Notes under the pieces: model-generated
The model's input: only the letters and a program-made list of their open reading frames with translations
Databases searched by the model: none
Told to the model about the DNA's origin: nothing
From: Epilithonimonas hominis
GTDB taxonomy: Bacteria; Bacteroidota; Bacteroidia; Flavobacteriales; Weeksellaceae
Length of the DNA: 64,000 nt
Reading direction: 5' to 3'
Assembly (NCBI RefSeq): GCF_003730015.1
Contig: NZ_RJTU01000061.1
Span: forward strand, 1-64,000
Translations under genes and position numbers: made by a program
Shown here: in pieces, positions 36,127-46,100 of the stretch
Position numbering within the stretch: the stretch's first letter is position 1
How the letters are laid out: each line of letters starts with the position of its first letter

Positions 36127-36996
36127 ATGAACATTGTATATTTAGTATTTGGTACTAAAATCGAAAATTATCAGCAAGCCTATTTTTCCATTTTTACGGC
36201 TCAGTTACATAAAAACGGTGATGATAAAATTATTGTAATAACAGATGACTCCTCCCTATTCGGTTTTTTCGAAGATAAAATAGAAACAATAGTCATTAAC
36301 CAAGATACTATAAGGGATTGGGAAGGTCCTCATCAGTTTTTTTGGAGGGTAAAAATAAAAGCACTGCAGTTGGTTGCTCAGAAATATCCACAGGATTCTA
36401 TCTTGTATTTGGATTCGGATACTTTTTTCTATAAAAATACAGCTGTATTGCGTACTGCTCTTCAAAGTGGAAATCAATTTATGCACCTTAACGAAGGCAA
36501 ACTATCGCAACTTTCATCAAAAACCGAAAAACTAATGTGGAAACAGATGAAAGGGAAGTCCTATGGAAATATCATAATCAATGAAAATGTAGCAATGTGG
36601 AATGCCGGACTAATAGGCGTATCACAAAAACATTTCGAATGTCTGGAACTAACGCTTCAGATTAATGACGCCATGTGTGCAGATGGCGTTACAAGAAGAT
36701 TGATTGAACAATTTGCGTTTTCCCTTGGACTCAATCAATATTCAGAGTTACAACCAGCAGACCATATTGTTGGGCATTATTGGGGAAATAAAAAACAATG
36801 GAATGATACAATAAGTCTTTTTCTAAGAGAATGTTTTATGAAGAAGTATCATTTTGATGCAGTTGTAGAACGTATAAAAGATATGGAACTTTCTAAAATT
36901 CCTATTCGGATCAAAGAATCCAGCACTCAGAGAAAACTTAAAAATCTGATTGATAAATTTTACACCAACCAAAGACCTGTTTATGTTAAGAAGTAG
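36127..36996 (+). CDS. putative glycosyltransferase with DxD motif
   Basis: 289 aa from ATG 36127 (frame open from 36091). Begins MNIVYLVFGTKIENYQQAYFSI and has LYLDSDTFF, a DxD-like site as in GT8/GT32 enzymes, and a late GHYWGNKKQW. Overlaps the convergent GT2 gene by 11 bases at its 3' end. Probable transferase in the same glycan island; family uncertain. Confidence 0.65.
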   Translation: MNIVYLVFGTKIENYQQAYFSIFTAQLHKNGDDKIIVITDDSSLFGFFEDKIETIVINQDTIRDWEGPHQFFWRVKIKALQLVAQKYPQDSILYLDSDTFFYKNTAVLRTALQSGNQFMHLNEGKLSQLSSKTEKLMWKQMKGKSYGNIIINENVAMWNAGLIGVSQKHFECLELTLQINDAMCADGVTRRLIEQFAFSLGLNQYSELQPADHIVGHYWGNKKQWNDTISLFLRECFMKKYHFDAVVERIKDMELSKIPIRIKESSTQRKLKNLIDKFYTNQRPVYVKK

Positions 36997-37747
36997 CTTT
37001 TCTTAATGATTCATAGGTTTCATAAACATATAAACTTTGCAGATAACTAATCTTTAAACCGTTTATACCATCCAAGACCCCGAGTTTTAAAATATAAGTT
37101 TTAATAAATTTGAAAGTAGTTTTACTCCATTTCATAAAAGAACTGTATTTTTTTCCTTTTTGAGACAGTTCCAAACCTTTCAGTTGCCCATAATAAATCA
37201 TTTTATCTTTAAAACGATGATAATTCTCAAAAGAATAGTGAAGTAATTTATGCTTTAAAAATCCAATTTTTCCGTTTACTAAAAGTGTTTCGTGCACCTT
37301 TTTCAGATCATCATAATGCGCTTTTGATTTTCTGAAAAGCCTGAAGTTTTTATCGTTTTGTGTACCGGAAAAGCGTATTTTTTGCTGACCTAGAAAAAAA
37401 ATTCGGTAGATATAATAGGCATCGCAAGCATTAGGATTGTTCACGGTTTCTATAATTTCTTGTTTTCCTTTTTCCGAAATTCTCTCGTCCCCATCCAGAA
37501 AAAAGACCCAATCATTGTTTGCCAAATTGAGAGCGAGATTTCTTTGTTTCGTATAATCTTCAAATTTATTTTGAACAACTGTGACATTAGAAAAGGATCT
37601 AGCAATATCCGTTGTTTTATCTGTGCTGTAAGAATCAACAACGATAATCTCATGACAAAAATCAAAACATTCGAGAACTTCTCGAATGTTTTTTTCTTCG
37701 TTATAAGTGATGATTAAACCGCTGATTTTTTCTTTAAGGTGTGTCAT
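36986..37747 (-). CDS. family 2 glycosyltransferase, WaaE/KdtX-like
   Basis: 253 aa. SGLIITYNEEKNIREVLEC, VVDSYSTDKTTDIA, WVFFLDGDERIS: the short GT2 subtype related to WaaE/KdtX LPS-core glucosyltransferases. Starts one base after the rocD stop, so it shares that transcript. Confidence 0.85.
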   Translation of the reverse strand: MTHLKEKISGLIITYNEEKNIREVLECFDFCHEIIVVDSYSTDKTTDIARSFSNVTVVQNKFEDYTKQRNLALNLANNDWVFFLDGDERISEKGKQEIIETVNNPNACDAYYIYRIFFLGQQKIRFSGTQNDKNFRLFRKSKAHYDDLKKVHETLLVNGKIGFLKHKLLHYSFENYHRFKDKMIYYGQLKGLELSQKGKKYSSFMKWSKTTFKFIKTYILKLGVLDGINGLKISYLQSLYVYETYESLRKATS

Positions 37748-37748
37748 T

Positions 37749-38993
37749 TTAAAACTCCAAAATAGTTTTCTCGATGATTTTTACACAATCCAATAGCTGT
37801 TCTTCGGTGATTACCAAAGGTGGTGCCAATCTTATAATGTTTCCATGTGTGGGTTTGGCAAGCAATCCATTTTCTTTCAGTTGTAAGCAAAGATTCCAGG
37901 CTGTTTTGCTGTCTGGGGAATCATTGATTAGAATGGCATTCAGCAAACCTTTACCTCGTACTTTCGTTATTAAATCTGTTTTCTCAATTAATTTCTCTAT
38001 CTCAGAACGGAAAAGCTGTCCTAAATCTTCAGCTCTTTCGGATAATTTTTCTTCTTCTACGACATCTAAAGCTGCCACTGCCACTGCACAAGCAATAGGG
38101 TTTCCTCCAAAAGTTGATCCGTGTTGCCCTGGCTTGATAACATTCATAATATCGTTGTTTGCTAAAACTGCAGACACAGGATACATTCCGCCGGAAAGCG
38201 CTTTTCCTAGAATCAGAATATCAGGTTGAACATCTTCGTGATGACAGGCAATTAATCTTCCGGTTCTTGCAATTCCCGTCTGAACTTCATCTGCAATAAA
38301 CAATACATTGTATTTTTTGCACAATTCTGATGCGCCTTTCAAAAATCCTTCATCCGGAACATAGACACCAGCCTCACCTTGGATTGGTTCAGCCAAAAAT
38401 GCAGCAATATTCTGGGCGTTATTTGATAGAGTTTCTTCCAACGCTGCCAAATCATTGTAAGGTATTTTTACAAATCCAGGCGTAAAAGGCCCGTAATTCT
38501 GATTCGCATCCGGGTCATTAGAAAAAGAAACGATCGTCGTTGTTCTTCCGTGGAAATTGTTTTCACAAACGATTATTTTAGCAGCATTTTCTGAAATTCC
38601 TTTGACTTCGTAACTCCATTTTCTGGCCAATTTTACCGCCGTTTCTACAGCTTCAGCACCAGAATTCATGGGAAGTACTTTATCAAACCCAAAAAGACTT
38701 GTAATTTTTTTCTCGTATTCACCAAGATTGGAATTGTAAAATGCTCTTGATGTCAAAGCTAATTTCTTAGCCTGATTTACCAAAGCATCAATAATTTTTG
38801 GATGAGAATGACCTTGGTTTACAGCGGAATAGGCCGAAAGAAAATCGTAATATTTTTTACCTTCTACATCCCAAACAAAAACGCCTTCGCCGCGTTCCAA
38901 AACCACAGGAAGCGGATGATAATTATGAGCGCCGTGTTTTTCTTCAAGATTAATGAAATATTGTGAATTTTTTTCCTGAACTGCTGTTGACAT
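37749..38993 (-). CDS. rocD: ornithine--oxo-acid aminotransferase
   Basis: 414 aa from ATG 38993 (frame open from 39032). Class III PLP enzyme: [27 protein letters not shown], and [14 protein letters not shown] with the PLP Lys. Converts ornithine plus 2-oxoglutarate to glutamate semialdehyde. Length and sequence fit RocD well. Cotranscribed with a downstream glycosyltransferase, a pairing with no obvious metabolic link. Confidence 0.88.
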   Translation of the reverse strand: MSTAVQEKNSQYFINLEEKHGAHNYHPLPVVLERGEGVFVWDVEGKKYYDFLSAYSAVNQGHSHPKIIDALVNQAKKLALTSRAFYNSNLGEYEKKITSLFGFDKVLPMNSGAEAVETAVKLARKWSYEVKGISENAAKIIVCENNFHGRTTTIVSFSNDPDANQNYGPFTPGFVKIPYNDLAALEETLSNNAQNIAAFLAEPIQGEAGVYVPDEGFLKGASELCKKYNVLFIADEVQTGIARTGRLIACHHEDVQPDILILGKALSGGMYPVSAVLANNDIMNVIKPGQHGSTFGGNPIACAVAVAALDVVEEEKLSERAEDLGQLFRSEIEKLIEKTDLITKVRGKGLLNAILINDSPDSKTAWNLCLQLKENGLLAKPTHGNIIRLAPPLVITEEQLLDCVKIIEKTILEF

Positions 38994-39044
38994 AACTTTA
39001 ATTTTTTGTAAAAATAATGAATTTGATTGCAATTAATGATAAGA

Positions 39045-39075
39045 AAAATGCCTAACTGTAAAAGTCAGGCATTTT
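39045..39075 (-). terminator. terminator of accC
   Basis: Stem AAAATGCCTAAC / GTCAGGCATTTT (39045-39056 and 39064-39075, one mismatch). Confidence 0.75.
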
Positions 39076-39095
39076 ATCTATAGGGATTTTATTTT

Positions 39096-40454
39096 TTAGA
39101 TATTATTATCAAAATTTTTATCCATTACAAAATCTTCCATAAATTTTGTAGTGTAATTTCCGGCAAGGAAATCTTCATTTTCCAATAATTGTCTGTGGAA
39201 AGGAATAGTCGTTTTCACCCCTTCGATGTAGAATTCTTCCAGCGCACGTTTCATTTTTGCGATCGCTTCTTCTCTGTTCTGAGCAGTAACAATTAGTTTT
39301 GCAATCATTGAATCGTAGTTTGGCGGAATTGCGTAGCCCGAATAAACGTGTGTATCTACTCTCACGCCGTGTCCTCCAGGAATATTAAGACCTTTGATGA
39401 CACCCGGAGAAGGACGGAAGTCCATATAAGGATCTTCAGCATTGATTCTACACTCAATAGCGTGCATCTTTGGGTAATAATTTTTACCACTTATTGGCGT
39501 TCCGGAAGCCAGTAAAATCTGCTCGCGAATCAAATCGTAATCTACAACCTGTTCGGTGATCGGATGTTCTACCTGGATTCTGGTATTCATTTCCATAAAA
39601 TAGAAATTCCTGTGTTTGTCCACCAAAAATTCGATGGTTCCTACACCTTCATATCCAATAAACTCCGCAGCTTTTACTGCTGCTTCGCCCATTTTCTCAC
39701 GGAGTTCATCCGTCATAAAAGGAGATGGCGTTTCTTCTATCAGTTTCTGATTTCTTCTCTGTACAGAACAGTCTCTCTCGGAAAGGTGACAGGCTTTCCC
39801 ATATTGGTCTCCAGCAATCTGAATTTCAATATGTCTAGGCTCCTCAATCAGTTTTTCCATATACATTCCGCCATTTCCGAAAGCGGCAACCGCTTCCTGA
39901 ATCGCAGAATCCCAATGGTCTTTCAGATCTTCTTCTTTCCAAACGGCTCTCATTCCCTTTCCACCGCCACCGGCAGTTGCTTTAATCATTACAGGATAAC
40001 CGATTTCTTTAGCTGTTTTCTTTGCATCTTCATAAGAATCGATTAATCCGTCAGAACCTGGAACACAAGGGATTCCGGCCGCTTTCATTGTAGCTTTTGC
40101 CGTCGCTTTGTCTCCCATTTTTTCAATTTGCTCAGGAGTCGCTCCGATAAATTTGATGCCATTTTTAGCACATATTCTTGAGAAGTTTGCATTCTCGGAA
40201 AGGAAACCGTAACCAGGGTGGATGGCATCTGCATTGGTAATCTCAGCAGCTGCAATAATATTTGGGATTTTCAGATAAGAGTCTTTGCTCATTGGAGGTC
40301 CGATGCAGACAGCCTCGTCTGCAAAACGAACGTGAAGACTATCCTTGTCTGCTGTAGAGTACACTGCAACAGTCTTGATTCCCATTTCTTTCGCCGTGCG
40401 CAGGATTCGCATAGCGATTTCCCCACGGTTAGCGATTAATATTTTTTTGAACAT
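39096..40454 (-). CDS. accC: acetyl-CoA carboxylase, biotin carboxylase subunit
   Basis: 452 aa, ATP-grasp enzyme. Marks: [46 protein letters not shown], and [14 protein letters not shown]. Carboxylates biotin on AccB with ATP and bicarbonate. Lies 94 bases after accB on the same strand: a standard accBC operon. Confidence 0.96.
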   Translation of the reverse strand: MFKKILIANRGEIAMRILRTAKEMGIKTVAVYSTADKDSLHVRFADEAVCIGPPMSKDSYLKIPNIIAAAEITNADAIHPGYGFLSENANFSRICAKNGIKFIGATPEQIEKMGDKATAKATMKAAGIPCVPGSDGLIDSYEDAKKTAKEIGYPVMIKATAGGGGKGMRAVWKEEDLKDHWDSAIQEAVAAFGNGGMYMEKLIEEPRHIEIQIAGDQYGKACHLSERDCSVQRRNQKLIEETPSPFMTDELREKMGEAAVKAAEFIGYEGVGTIEFLVDKHRNFYFMEMNTRIQVEHPITEQVVDYDLIREQILLASGTPISGKNYYPKMHAIECRINAEDPYMDFRPSPGVIKGLNIPGGHGVRVDTHVYSGYAIPPNYDSMIAKLIVTAQNREEAIAKMKRALEEFYIEGVKTTIPFHRQLLENEDFLAGNYTTKFMEDFVMDKNFDNNI

Positions 40455-40461
40455 CTTTTTC

Positions 40462-40496
40462 GAATTTTAAATTATAAATTTTGAATTTTAAATTAT
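40462..40496. repeat. direct repeat in the accB-accC gap
   Basis: GAATTTTAAATTAT occurs twice (40462-40475 and 40483-40496) in an almost pure AT spacer. Could affect message folding between the two genes; no known role. Confidence 0.4.
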
Positions 40497-40548
40497 TTTA
40501 AATGAAAAATCTTCCATTTAAAATTTATAATCTTTAATCTAAAATTGC

Positions 40549-41025
40549 TTAAGATGGATCTACCAAAAATAAAGGTTGGTCGTATTCTACAGGAGAAGAA
40601 TCTTCTACCAATATTTTCACGATTTTTCCGCTGATTTCGGATTCTATCTGGTTGAAAAGTTTCATTGCCTCAATGACGCAAACCACTTTTCCTTCAGTAA
40701 CAGAATCGCCCACGTTTACAAATACATCTTTGTCCGGTGATGGTTTTCTGTAAAAAGTACCAATCATTGGAGACTTGATCGTGATATATTTGCTGTCGTC
40801 AGCAGTAGTTGCTGCTTCGGAAGTGATAGTAGTTGCTGAAACTTGACTTGCTGCTGGTGCAGAAACTGGTGCTTGGTAGGCAACTTGAGGAGTGACATAG
40901 CTTACAGGCTCACCTCCAAGGGGAGTTTTTATATAGATTTCAAAGTCCTTGTTTTTATACTTCACTTCTGAAACACCTGCCTTTGCAACAAATCTTACAA
41001 GATTCTGAATGTCTTTAATATCCAT
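40549..41025 (-). CDS. accB: biotin carboxyl carrier protein of acetyl-CoA carboxylase
   Basis: 158 aa. Biotinyl domain at the C-terminus with [14 protein letters not shown], where the Lys carries biotin. The middle is an Ala/Pro/Thr/Ser-rich linker. Promoter box TATATTTG (minus) at 41051-41058. Operon with accC. Confidence 0.96.
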   Translation of the reverse strand: MDIKDIQNLVRFVAKAGVSEVKYKNKDFEIYIKTPLGGEPVSYVTPQVAYQAPVSAPAASQVSATTITSEAATTADDSKYITIKSPMIGTFYRKPSPDKDVFVNVGDSVTEGKVVCVIEAMKLFNQIESEISGKIVKILVEDSSPVEYDQPLFLVDPS

Positions 41026-41050
41026 AAATTTTTTAAATTATTTTGAACGC

Positions 41051-41058
41051 CAAATATA
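41051..41058 (-). promoter_or_regulatory. -7 box of accBC
   Basis: TATATTTG on the minus strand, 25 bases before accB; lies just after the rpmF terminator. Confidence 0.55.
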
Positions 41059-41060
41059 AT

Positions 41061-41099
41061 AAAAAACCACCCAAATTGATAAAATCCGAGTGGTTTTTT
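41061..41099 (-). terminator. terminator of rpmF
   Basis: Stem AAAAAACCAC (41061-41070) / GTGGTTTTTT (41090-41099), ending the DUF177-rpmF unit before accB. Confidence 0.75.
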
Positions 41100-41130
41100 A
41101 TGTTTAGTATAAGATTTTCAAAAGTAAATC

Positions 41131-41334
41131 TTAGTTTTCTTCTGTTGTTTCAACAGTTTTCTCTAGTACAACTTTTCCTTTGTAGTAAAGTTTTCCTTCG
41201 TGCCAGTGAGCTCTGTGATAAAGGTGTAGTTCACCAGTCGTAGCATCTTTTGCCAATTGAGGCGCTACAGCTTTATAGTGCGTTCTTCTTTTATCTCTTC
41301 TTGTAGACGACTGTCTTCTCTTAGGATGTGCCAT
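41131..41334 (-). CDS. rpmF: 50S ribosomal protein L32
   Basis: 67 aa. Opens [20 protein letters not shown] as in L32. The zinc-ribbon Cys residues of other L32 proteins are not present, so it is a Cys-free form. Follows the DUF177 gene by 42 bases, the classical pairing. Confidence 0.95.
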   Translation of the reverse strand: MAHPKRRQSSTRRDKRRTHYKAVAPQLAKDATTGELHLYHRAHWHEGKLYYKGKVVLEKTVETTEEN

Positions 41335-41376
41335 TGTTAATTATTTTAAAAAATTCTACCGAATTATATGTTATAT

Positions 41377-41907
41377 TTAATTATTGTTTCTCAATTTTTT
41401 CAAAGCTTCCCATCTTGGGTCTGTGCTCTGTTCTTCCTCTTCTTCGATTGGCTTCGGACTGTATTTTTCCAGTAGCTTTTTATACTCGTCATTGTCTCTT
41501 ACAGATGGCGCCACTTTTTTCATAGGGATTGATAAAACCACGGTTTCATATATAAGATTGGCGATATTAAATTCGCTGTCTTTCTGAGGAATGGTGATAA
41601 TGTCTTCATTGCTGTCATCATATTCTTCCCCGAATTTCACAAGAATTTTCAAATCGTTCATTATATTGTCAGAAAATTCATCTGTGCTGATATCGCAAAT
41701 CAGTTGAACTGTTCCTGAAACATTGATGAAAAATTCCAAAAAGGTCGTGTGCTTGTCTAGACGAACATCCACACTGATCTCTGGGTTAAAAAACTCCTGT
41801 TCAGTCTCAAATAAATCAAAGAACTCTTGATTGATTTCAAATTTGAAATCGTGCTTTCCGGTTTTTAGACCAGAAAAAGCAATATCGTAGTTTCTAAATC
41901 TGTCCAT
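41377..41907 (-). CDS. YceD/DUF177 family protein
   Basis: 176 aa. Central FINVSGTVQLICDISTDEF, acidic throughout, with PRWEALKKLRNNN at the end. DUF177 proteins lie before rpmF in most bacteria and are linked to 23S rRNA processing or large-subunit assembly; the usual Cys pair is reduced to one Cys. Own consensus promoter at 41921-41951. Confidence 0.85.
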   Translation of the reverse strand: MDRFRNYDIAFSGLKTGKHDFKFEINQEFFDLFETEQEFFNPEISVDVRLDKHTTFLEFFINVSGTVQLICDISTDEFSDNIMNDLKILVKFGEEYDDSNEDIITIPQKDSEFNIANLIYETVVLSIPMKKVAPSVRDNDEYKKLLEKYSPKPIEEEEEQSTDPRWEALKKLRNNN

Positions 41908-41920
41908 AAAAAATGGTGTG

Positions 41921-41951
41921 CAAAAATAATTTAATTTTTTGAAATAACAAA
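41921..41951 (-). promoter_or_regulatory. promoter of the DUF177-rpmF operon
   Basis: Minus strand: TTTG (41948-41951), 19 bases, TATTTTTG (41921-41928). Confidence 0.75.
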
Positions 41952-42002
41952 ATGTTTTTGGAAATACTTGAATTGCAAAAATTTACTTCAGAAATTTTAG
42001 TC

Positions 42003-43091
42003 TTATTCATCTCCAGTTGGAAGGTCTTCATCCACACCATTGGTAATGTGTGAAAGCTTTGTGAGAAGCTTGTTCTGTGTTAATTCCTTATATTCGCTTC
42101 TGTTTTTAAAAATCTTGATGGCTGTAAAAATAGCTTCAGAAAAGGAAGTTTCATCGGCTAGATTTTTTCCGGCAATATCGTACGCTACCCCGTGGTCTGG
42201 GGAAGTTCTGATAAATGGCAGACCTGCGGAATAATTAACGCCCTCTTCGTAAGCAATGGTTTTAAACGGTGTCAGTCCCTGGTCGTGATACATTGCTAAA
42301 ACTGCATCGTAAGCTTTGTATTTTTCAGGCTGGAAAAAACTGTCTGCCGGATAAGGTCCAAATGCCATAATGCCTTGGTCAAATAATTCTTTGATAGCCG
42401 GTTGTATAATCTCAATTTCTTCTCTACCGATTACGCCGCCGTCACCAGCGTGCGGATTCAGTCCAAGCACGGCAATTTTTGGTTTTTCTACACAAAAATC
42501 TTCTTTTAACGTAGAAACCAATTGCTTAACCTGTTTCTTGATTTTTTCTTTGGTGATGTGTTGCGCCACTTCCGAGACTGGAATGTGATGGGTGGAAACA
42601 GCCACTTTCAGCTCGTCTGTTACCATAAACATCACGGCTTTTTTCTGTGCTTTTTCTTCGAAGTATCCTGTGTGACCTGCGTGCGCAAAGCCGTACTTTA
42701 ACATCTCATCTTTATTGATTGGAGCGGTAACCAGCACATCGATTTCCTGATTGAGCAAGGCTTCTGTAGCGGCTTCAAGGGAAGCAATGGCCAGTTTGGT
42801 GGATTCTTCTGTAGGAACTCCAAATTCTATATTGCTGTTCTCTTTTATGAGATTGACCATGTTGATTTTTCCACCCTGAACTTCCTTTGGTGAGTTGATG
42901 TAATTGAAATTGGTCTGTAATTTGAAAACATTTTTCTGATAAGTAAAGAGTTTTCCCGACCCAAATATTACTGGTGTAAAAAAATCTGTAATGGTTTTGT
43001 CCTTCAGGGATTTCAGGATGATTTCCGGGCCGATGCCGTTGAAATCACCGATTGAAATTCCTACTCTGATTTTATGGTGTTTGGAGCTCAT
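42003..43091 (-). CDS. pdxA: 4-hydroxythreonine-4-phosphate dehydrogenase
   Basis: 362 aa. GISIGDFNGIGPEIILKSL, HAGHTGYFEEKA, MYHDQGLTPFKT and TSPDHGVAYDIAGK supply the three metal-binding His residues of PdxA. Oxidises 4-phosphohydroxy-threonine in pyridoxal phosphate synthesis. Divergent from ribE; part of a conserved pdxA/DUF177/rpmF/acc neighbourhood. Confidence 0.93.
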   Translation of the reverse strand: MSSKHHKIRVGISIGDFNGIGPEIILKSLKDKTITDFFTPVIFGSGKLFTYQKNVFKLQTNFNYINSPKEVQGGKINMVNLIKENSNIEFGVPTEESTKLAIASLEAATEALLNQEIDVLVTAPINKDEMLKYGFAHAGHTGYFEEKAQKKAVMFMVTDELKVAVSTHHIPVSEVAQHITKEKIKKQVKQLVSTLKEDFCVEKPKIAVLGLNPHAGDGGVIGREEIEIIQPAIKELFDQGIMAFGPYPADSFFQPEKYKAYDAVLAMYHDQGLTPFKTIAYEEGVNYSAGLPFIRTSPDHGVAYDIAGKNLADETSFSEAIFTAIKIFKNRSEYKELTQNKLLTKLSHITNGVDEDLPTGDE

Positions 43092-43204
43092 TTGTTTATC
43101 TTTGACTTTTAAAAAGAATTTTACAAAATTACGGTTTTTTTAGGTTGTATTTATAACTATTTGTTTACACATTCTACTAAAAAGTTGGTAAAATATGCAA
43201 CATT

Positions 43205-43296
43205 TATAGCCCCGATTGTAGTGGAAATCCTTTTTCTTTAACTTCAGAAAGAAAAACATTGCAACGTAAAGCGGGATAAAGCTCCTAAAAATCCTT
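43205..43296 (-). repeat. dispersed repeat, copy C (diverged, reversed)
   Basis: On the minus strand it reads AGGAGCTTTATCCCGC, CGTTGC, a hairpin TTTTTCTTT / AAAGAAAAA (43231-43239 with 43248-43256), then GGATTTCCACT and AATCGGGGCT. It shares AGCTTTATCC, CGTT, TCCACT and CGGG with copies A, B and D. Lies between the divergent pdxA and ribE. Confidence 0.75.
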
Positions 43297-43313
43297 TAAA
43301 ATAAGACGCACTA

Positions 43314-43910
43314 ATGTTTACAGGAATCATTGAAGCAACAGGAAATGTTGTTAAAATCGAGAAAAACGAAACTAATATAGACTTCACGTTAAGCTGTCCA
43401 TTTACGCAGGAACTGAAAATAGACCAAAGTCTAGCACACAACGGCTGCTGCCTGACGGTGGTCGAAATCAACGGGAACGAATATAAAGTGACTGCCATCA
43501 ATGAGACGCTTGAAAAAACGAATCTCGGCCATTGGAATGTGGGAACGGAAGTGAATTTGGAACGCTGTTTGAAATTCGAAGGAAGACTGGATGGTCACGT
43601 GGTGCAAGGTCACGTGGACAAAACCGGAATTGTAGAGCATATTGAGAATCTGAACGGCAGTTACATCATTACGGTTTCTTATGAAGAATCGGATGAATAT
43701 ACGACAGTTCCTCAAGGGTCAATTACAGTCAACGGAACGAGTCTAACCGTTGCAGAGAGCGGAAAAAATCAGTTTTCTGTAGCAATTATTCCGTACACCT
43801 GGGAGTTTACGAATAAAAAGCATCTGAAAAAAGGTGATGTAGTGAATCTAGAATTTGACATCATCGGAAAGTATGTTGCCAAACTTTTGAAAAAGCAAAA
43901 TGTCATTTAG
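43314..43910 (+). CDS. ribE: riboflavin synthase, alpha chain
   Basis: 198 aa. Two lumazine-binding halves: MFTGIIEATGNV with NGCCLTVVE, then LDGHVVQGHVDKTG with GTSLTVAE. Makes riboflavin from two dimethylribityllumazine molecules. Overlaps the sensor kinase gene by 11 bases. Confidence 0.94.
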   Translation: MFTGIIEATGNVVKIEKNETNIDFTLSCPFTQELKIDQSLAHNGCCLTVVEINGNEYKVTAINETLEKTNLGHWNVGTEVNLERCLKFEGRLDGHVVQGHVDKTGIVEHIENLNGSYIITVSYEESDEYTTVPQGSITVNGTSLTVAESGKNQFSVAIIPYTWEFTNKKHLKKGDVVNLEFDIIGKYVAKLLKKQNVI

Positions 43911-45354
43911 TAATTATAAAGGTTACCGTTTAAGAAACCGCGTTTTCTTAGGTTTTATGGCTATTTGTTTACTGAGTATAGTTACTTCGGGTGTTCTTTC
44001 TTTTGTGATATTGAGAAACAATGCGAAAGAACAAAGCCGTACCGATATGCAGAATAAATCCGAAGCGCTAATGTCATCTCTGGATTATGCGCTTAGCCAC
44101 TCAACGGTCAAAACACAGGATATTCCTACGGTTCTCGAGAATAAAATCTATGAGATTGCAGATATTAATAAGCACGATATTATTATTTATGATTTGAATG
44201 GGAATTACCTCCTCTCCAACAAGGAGCCAAATCTGGTGGCGCAAAAGAAGATGCCAGCGGAAGTAATCGCAGCTATTCGGAAAGACGGTAAGCGCTATGA
44301 TCACAAATCCTATGATGAAAATCTTAAAGCCAGTATTGTCTCATCCTATATGGTGCTGAAAAATAACATGCTGGAGGATATTGCTTATGTTTATTTTCCT
44401 TATTATCATAATGAAAGTGCCTACAAGGTGGTTTTTAAACACTATTTCGGATACATCGTTGGTGTCAATTTGCTGATTATTTTTCTCAGTATCTGGCTTA
44501 GCTGGATCATTTCAAATAATCTAACAAATGCGATTACACGTTTCACCTCTATGATTAGTAAAATTAATCTGTTTGATAAAAATCTCCAGCCGATCCGTTA
44601 TTATAAGAATGATGAACTAAATGCTTTAGTTAAGGCTTATAATAAAATGATCTCCGAGATTGCTGACCAAAGAGAGCGGCTAAGTTATATTGAAAAACAA
44701 TCTGCGTGGCAAGAAATGGCTAGACAAGTAGCACATGAGGTCAAGAATCCGCTGACGCCAATGAAGCTGATGATGCAGAATTTCGAGAGGAAATTTGATG
44801 CCAATGATCCTAATAACGAAACTAAAGTTAAGAATCTTAGTGAAGTAATCATTGGTCAGATTGAAGTCATCAGCAGGGTAGCAACGGCATTTTCAGAATT
44901 TGCGCAGCTCCCAAAAAGGAACGACGAAGAAATCAATTTGAATAGGGAAATCCGAAATGTTCTCACTATTTTTAGTGATGAAAATATCTTCATCCATGCA
45001 AGTCATGATAATATAATGATGAAAATAGACAAGGATTATCTGGCGAGAATTATAATCAATCTTGTGACCAATGCTAGTCAGGCGAAAGCAGATAACAGAA
45101 AGTCAGTCATCAATGTAGATATCGAAAAGATTGAAAAGCGCATAAAGATCATAGTTGACGATAATGGAGTAGGGATATCGCCAGATAAGTTGGAAAAAAT
45201 ATTTGATCCAAATTTCACTTCCAAAAACAGCGGAATGGGTATAGGTCTAACAATGGTAAAAAGAATGGTGGAAGATTATAACGGTACAGTAAGCGTATTT
45301 TCTGAAGTGGATAAAGGTGCGGTTTTTACCATTTCAATGCCGTCCAATTTATAA
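43900..45354 (+). CDS. membrane sensor histidine kinase
   Basis: 484 aa. Membrane segments at about 14-36 and 182-203 enclose a periplasmic sensor domain; HAMP at about 205-260; phospho-acceptor region RQVAHEVKNPLTPMKLMMQ with the His; ATPase domain with NLVTNASQAK and VDDNGVGISPDKLEKIFDPN (N, G1 boxes) and SGMGIGLTMVKRMVE. Looks NtrY-like. No response regulator gene is adjacent, so its partner is elsewhere. Confidence 0.9.
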   Translation: MSFSNYKGYRLRNRVFLGFMAICLLSIVTSGVLSFVILRNNAKEQSRTDMQNKSEALMSSLDYALSHSTVKTQDIPTVLENKIYEIADINKHDIIIYDLNGNYLLSNKEPNLVAQKKMPAEVIAAIRKDGKRYDHKSYDENLKASIVSSYMVLKNNMLEDIAYVYFPYYHNESAYKVVFKHYFGYIVGVNLLIIFLSIWLSWIISNNLTNAITRFTSMISKINLFDKNLQPIRYYKNDELNALVKAYNKMISEIADQRERLSYIEKQSAWQEMARQVAHEVKNPLTPMKLMMQNFERKFDANDPNNETKVKNLSEVIIGQIEVISRVATAFSEFAQLPKRNDEEINLNREIRNVLTIFSDENIFIHASHDNIMMKIDKDYLARIIINLVTNASQAKADNRKSVINVDIEKIEKRIKIIVDDNGVGISPDKLEKIFDPNFTSKNSGMGIGLTMVKRMVEDYNGTVSVFSEVDKGAVFTISMPSNL

Positions 45355-46059
45355 ATGAAGCCATTTAGATTTCAGCAATTTGAAGTTCAGCAGAGTTCTG
45401 AAGTGTTTCGAGTGGGAACTGATGCTGTTTTGCTTGGAATTTTGTCCAATGTCCATCAGGCGAGAGCGATTTTGGAAGTAGGAACCGGAACCGGAATTGT
45501 CGCTTTGATGCTGGCTCAACGCAATTCTGAGGCTAATATTTTAGGAATTGATATTAATCCTGAAGCTGTCCAAATTTCTCAAAATAATTTTTATAATTCT
45601 CCTTTTTCTGATAAAATTAAAAGTCAACTTCAGGATTTTAAAAATTTTGAAACTGATGAGAAGTTTGATTTAATTGTTTCTAATCCACCTTATTTTGAAA
45701 CCAACAGTTCTGAAAAAGATATTCTTGCAAGACAAAGATTAGAATTGGATTTCTCGGATTTGATTCAAAATGCTTCGCAATTACTTTCCGATGAAGGCTT
45801 ATTTTCTGTTATTATTCCCATTGATTCCGAAAAACAATTCACTCAAATCTGTAGCGATAATTTTTTATGTCTGCAAAGAAAAGTCATTATCAAAGGAATC
45901 AATACTTCTAAACCGAAAAGGGTAGTTTTAGAATATTCATTTCAAAAATCAGAAGTTACCGAAGAATATTTCGTTATAGAAAAGTCACCAAGAGTTTATT
46001 CCGATGAATATCTTGAGCTGACGAAAGACTTCCACATATTCAACAAAAAAACTCTTTGA
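45355..46059 (+). CDS. tRNA1(Val) (adenine(37)-N6)-methyltransferase-like
   Basis: 234 aa. FRFQQFEVQQSSEVFRVGTDAVLLG at the start, SAM-site EVGTGTGIVALMLAQR and the N6-adenine motif NPPYF. Matches TrmN6/YfiC. Starts immediately after the kinase stop. It could modify tRNA-Val A37 or a related adenine. Confidence 0.88.
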   Translation: MKPFRFQQFEVQQSSEVFRVGTDAVLLGILSNVHQARAILEVGTGTGIVALMLAQRNSEANILGIDINPEAVQISQNNFYNSPFSDKIKSQLQDFKNFETDEKFDLIVSNPPYFETNSSEKDILARQRLELDFSDLIQNASQLLSDEGLFSVIIPIDSEKQFTQICSDNFLCLQRKVIIKGINTSKPKRVVLEYSFQKSEVTEEYFVIEKSPRVYSDEYLELTKDFHIFNKKTL

Positions 46060-46079
46060 GTTTCTTCAAAGAGTCTAAA
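46051..46079. terminator. shared terminator of trmN6-like gene and ftsE
   Basis: Stem ACTCTTTGA / TCAAAGAGT (46051-46059 and 46066-46074), the left arm containing the upstream stop codon; T runs both ways. Confidence 0.7.
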
Positions 46080-46100
46080 TTTTTATAACTGGAAATTTTC

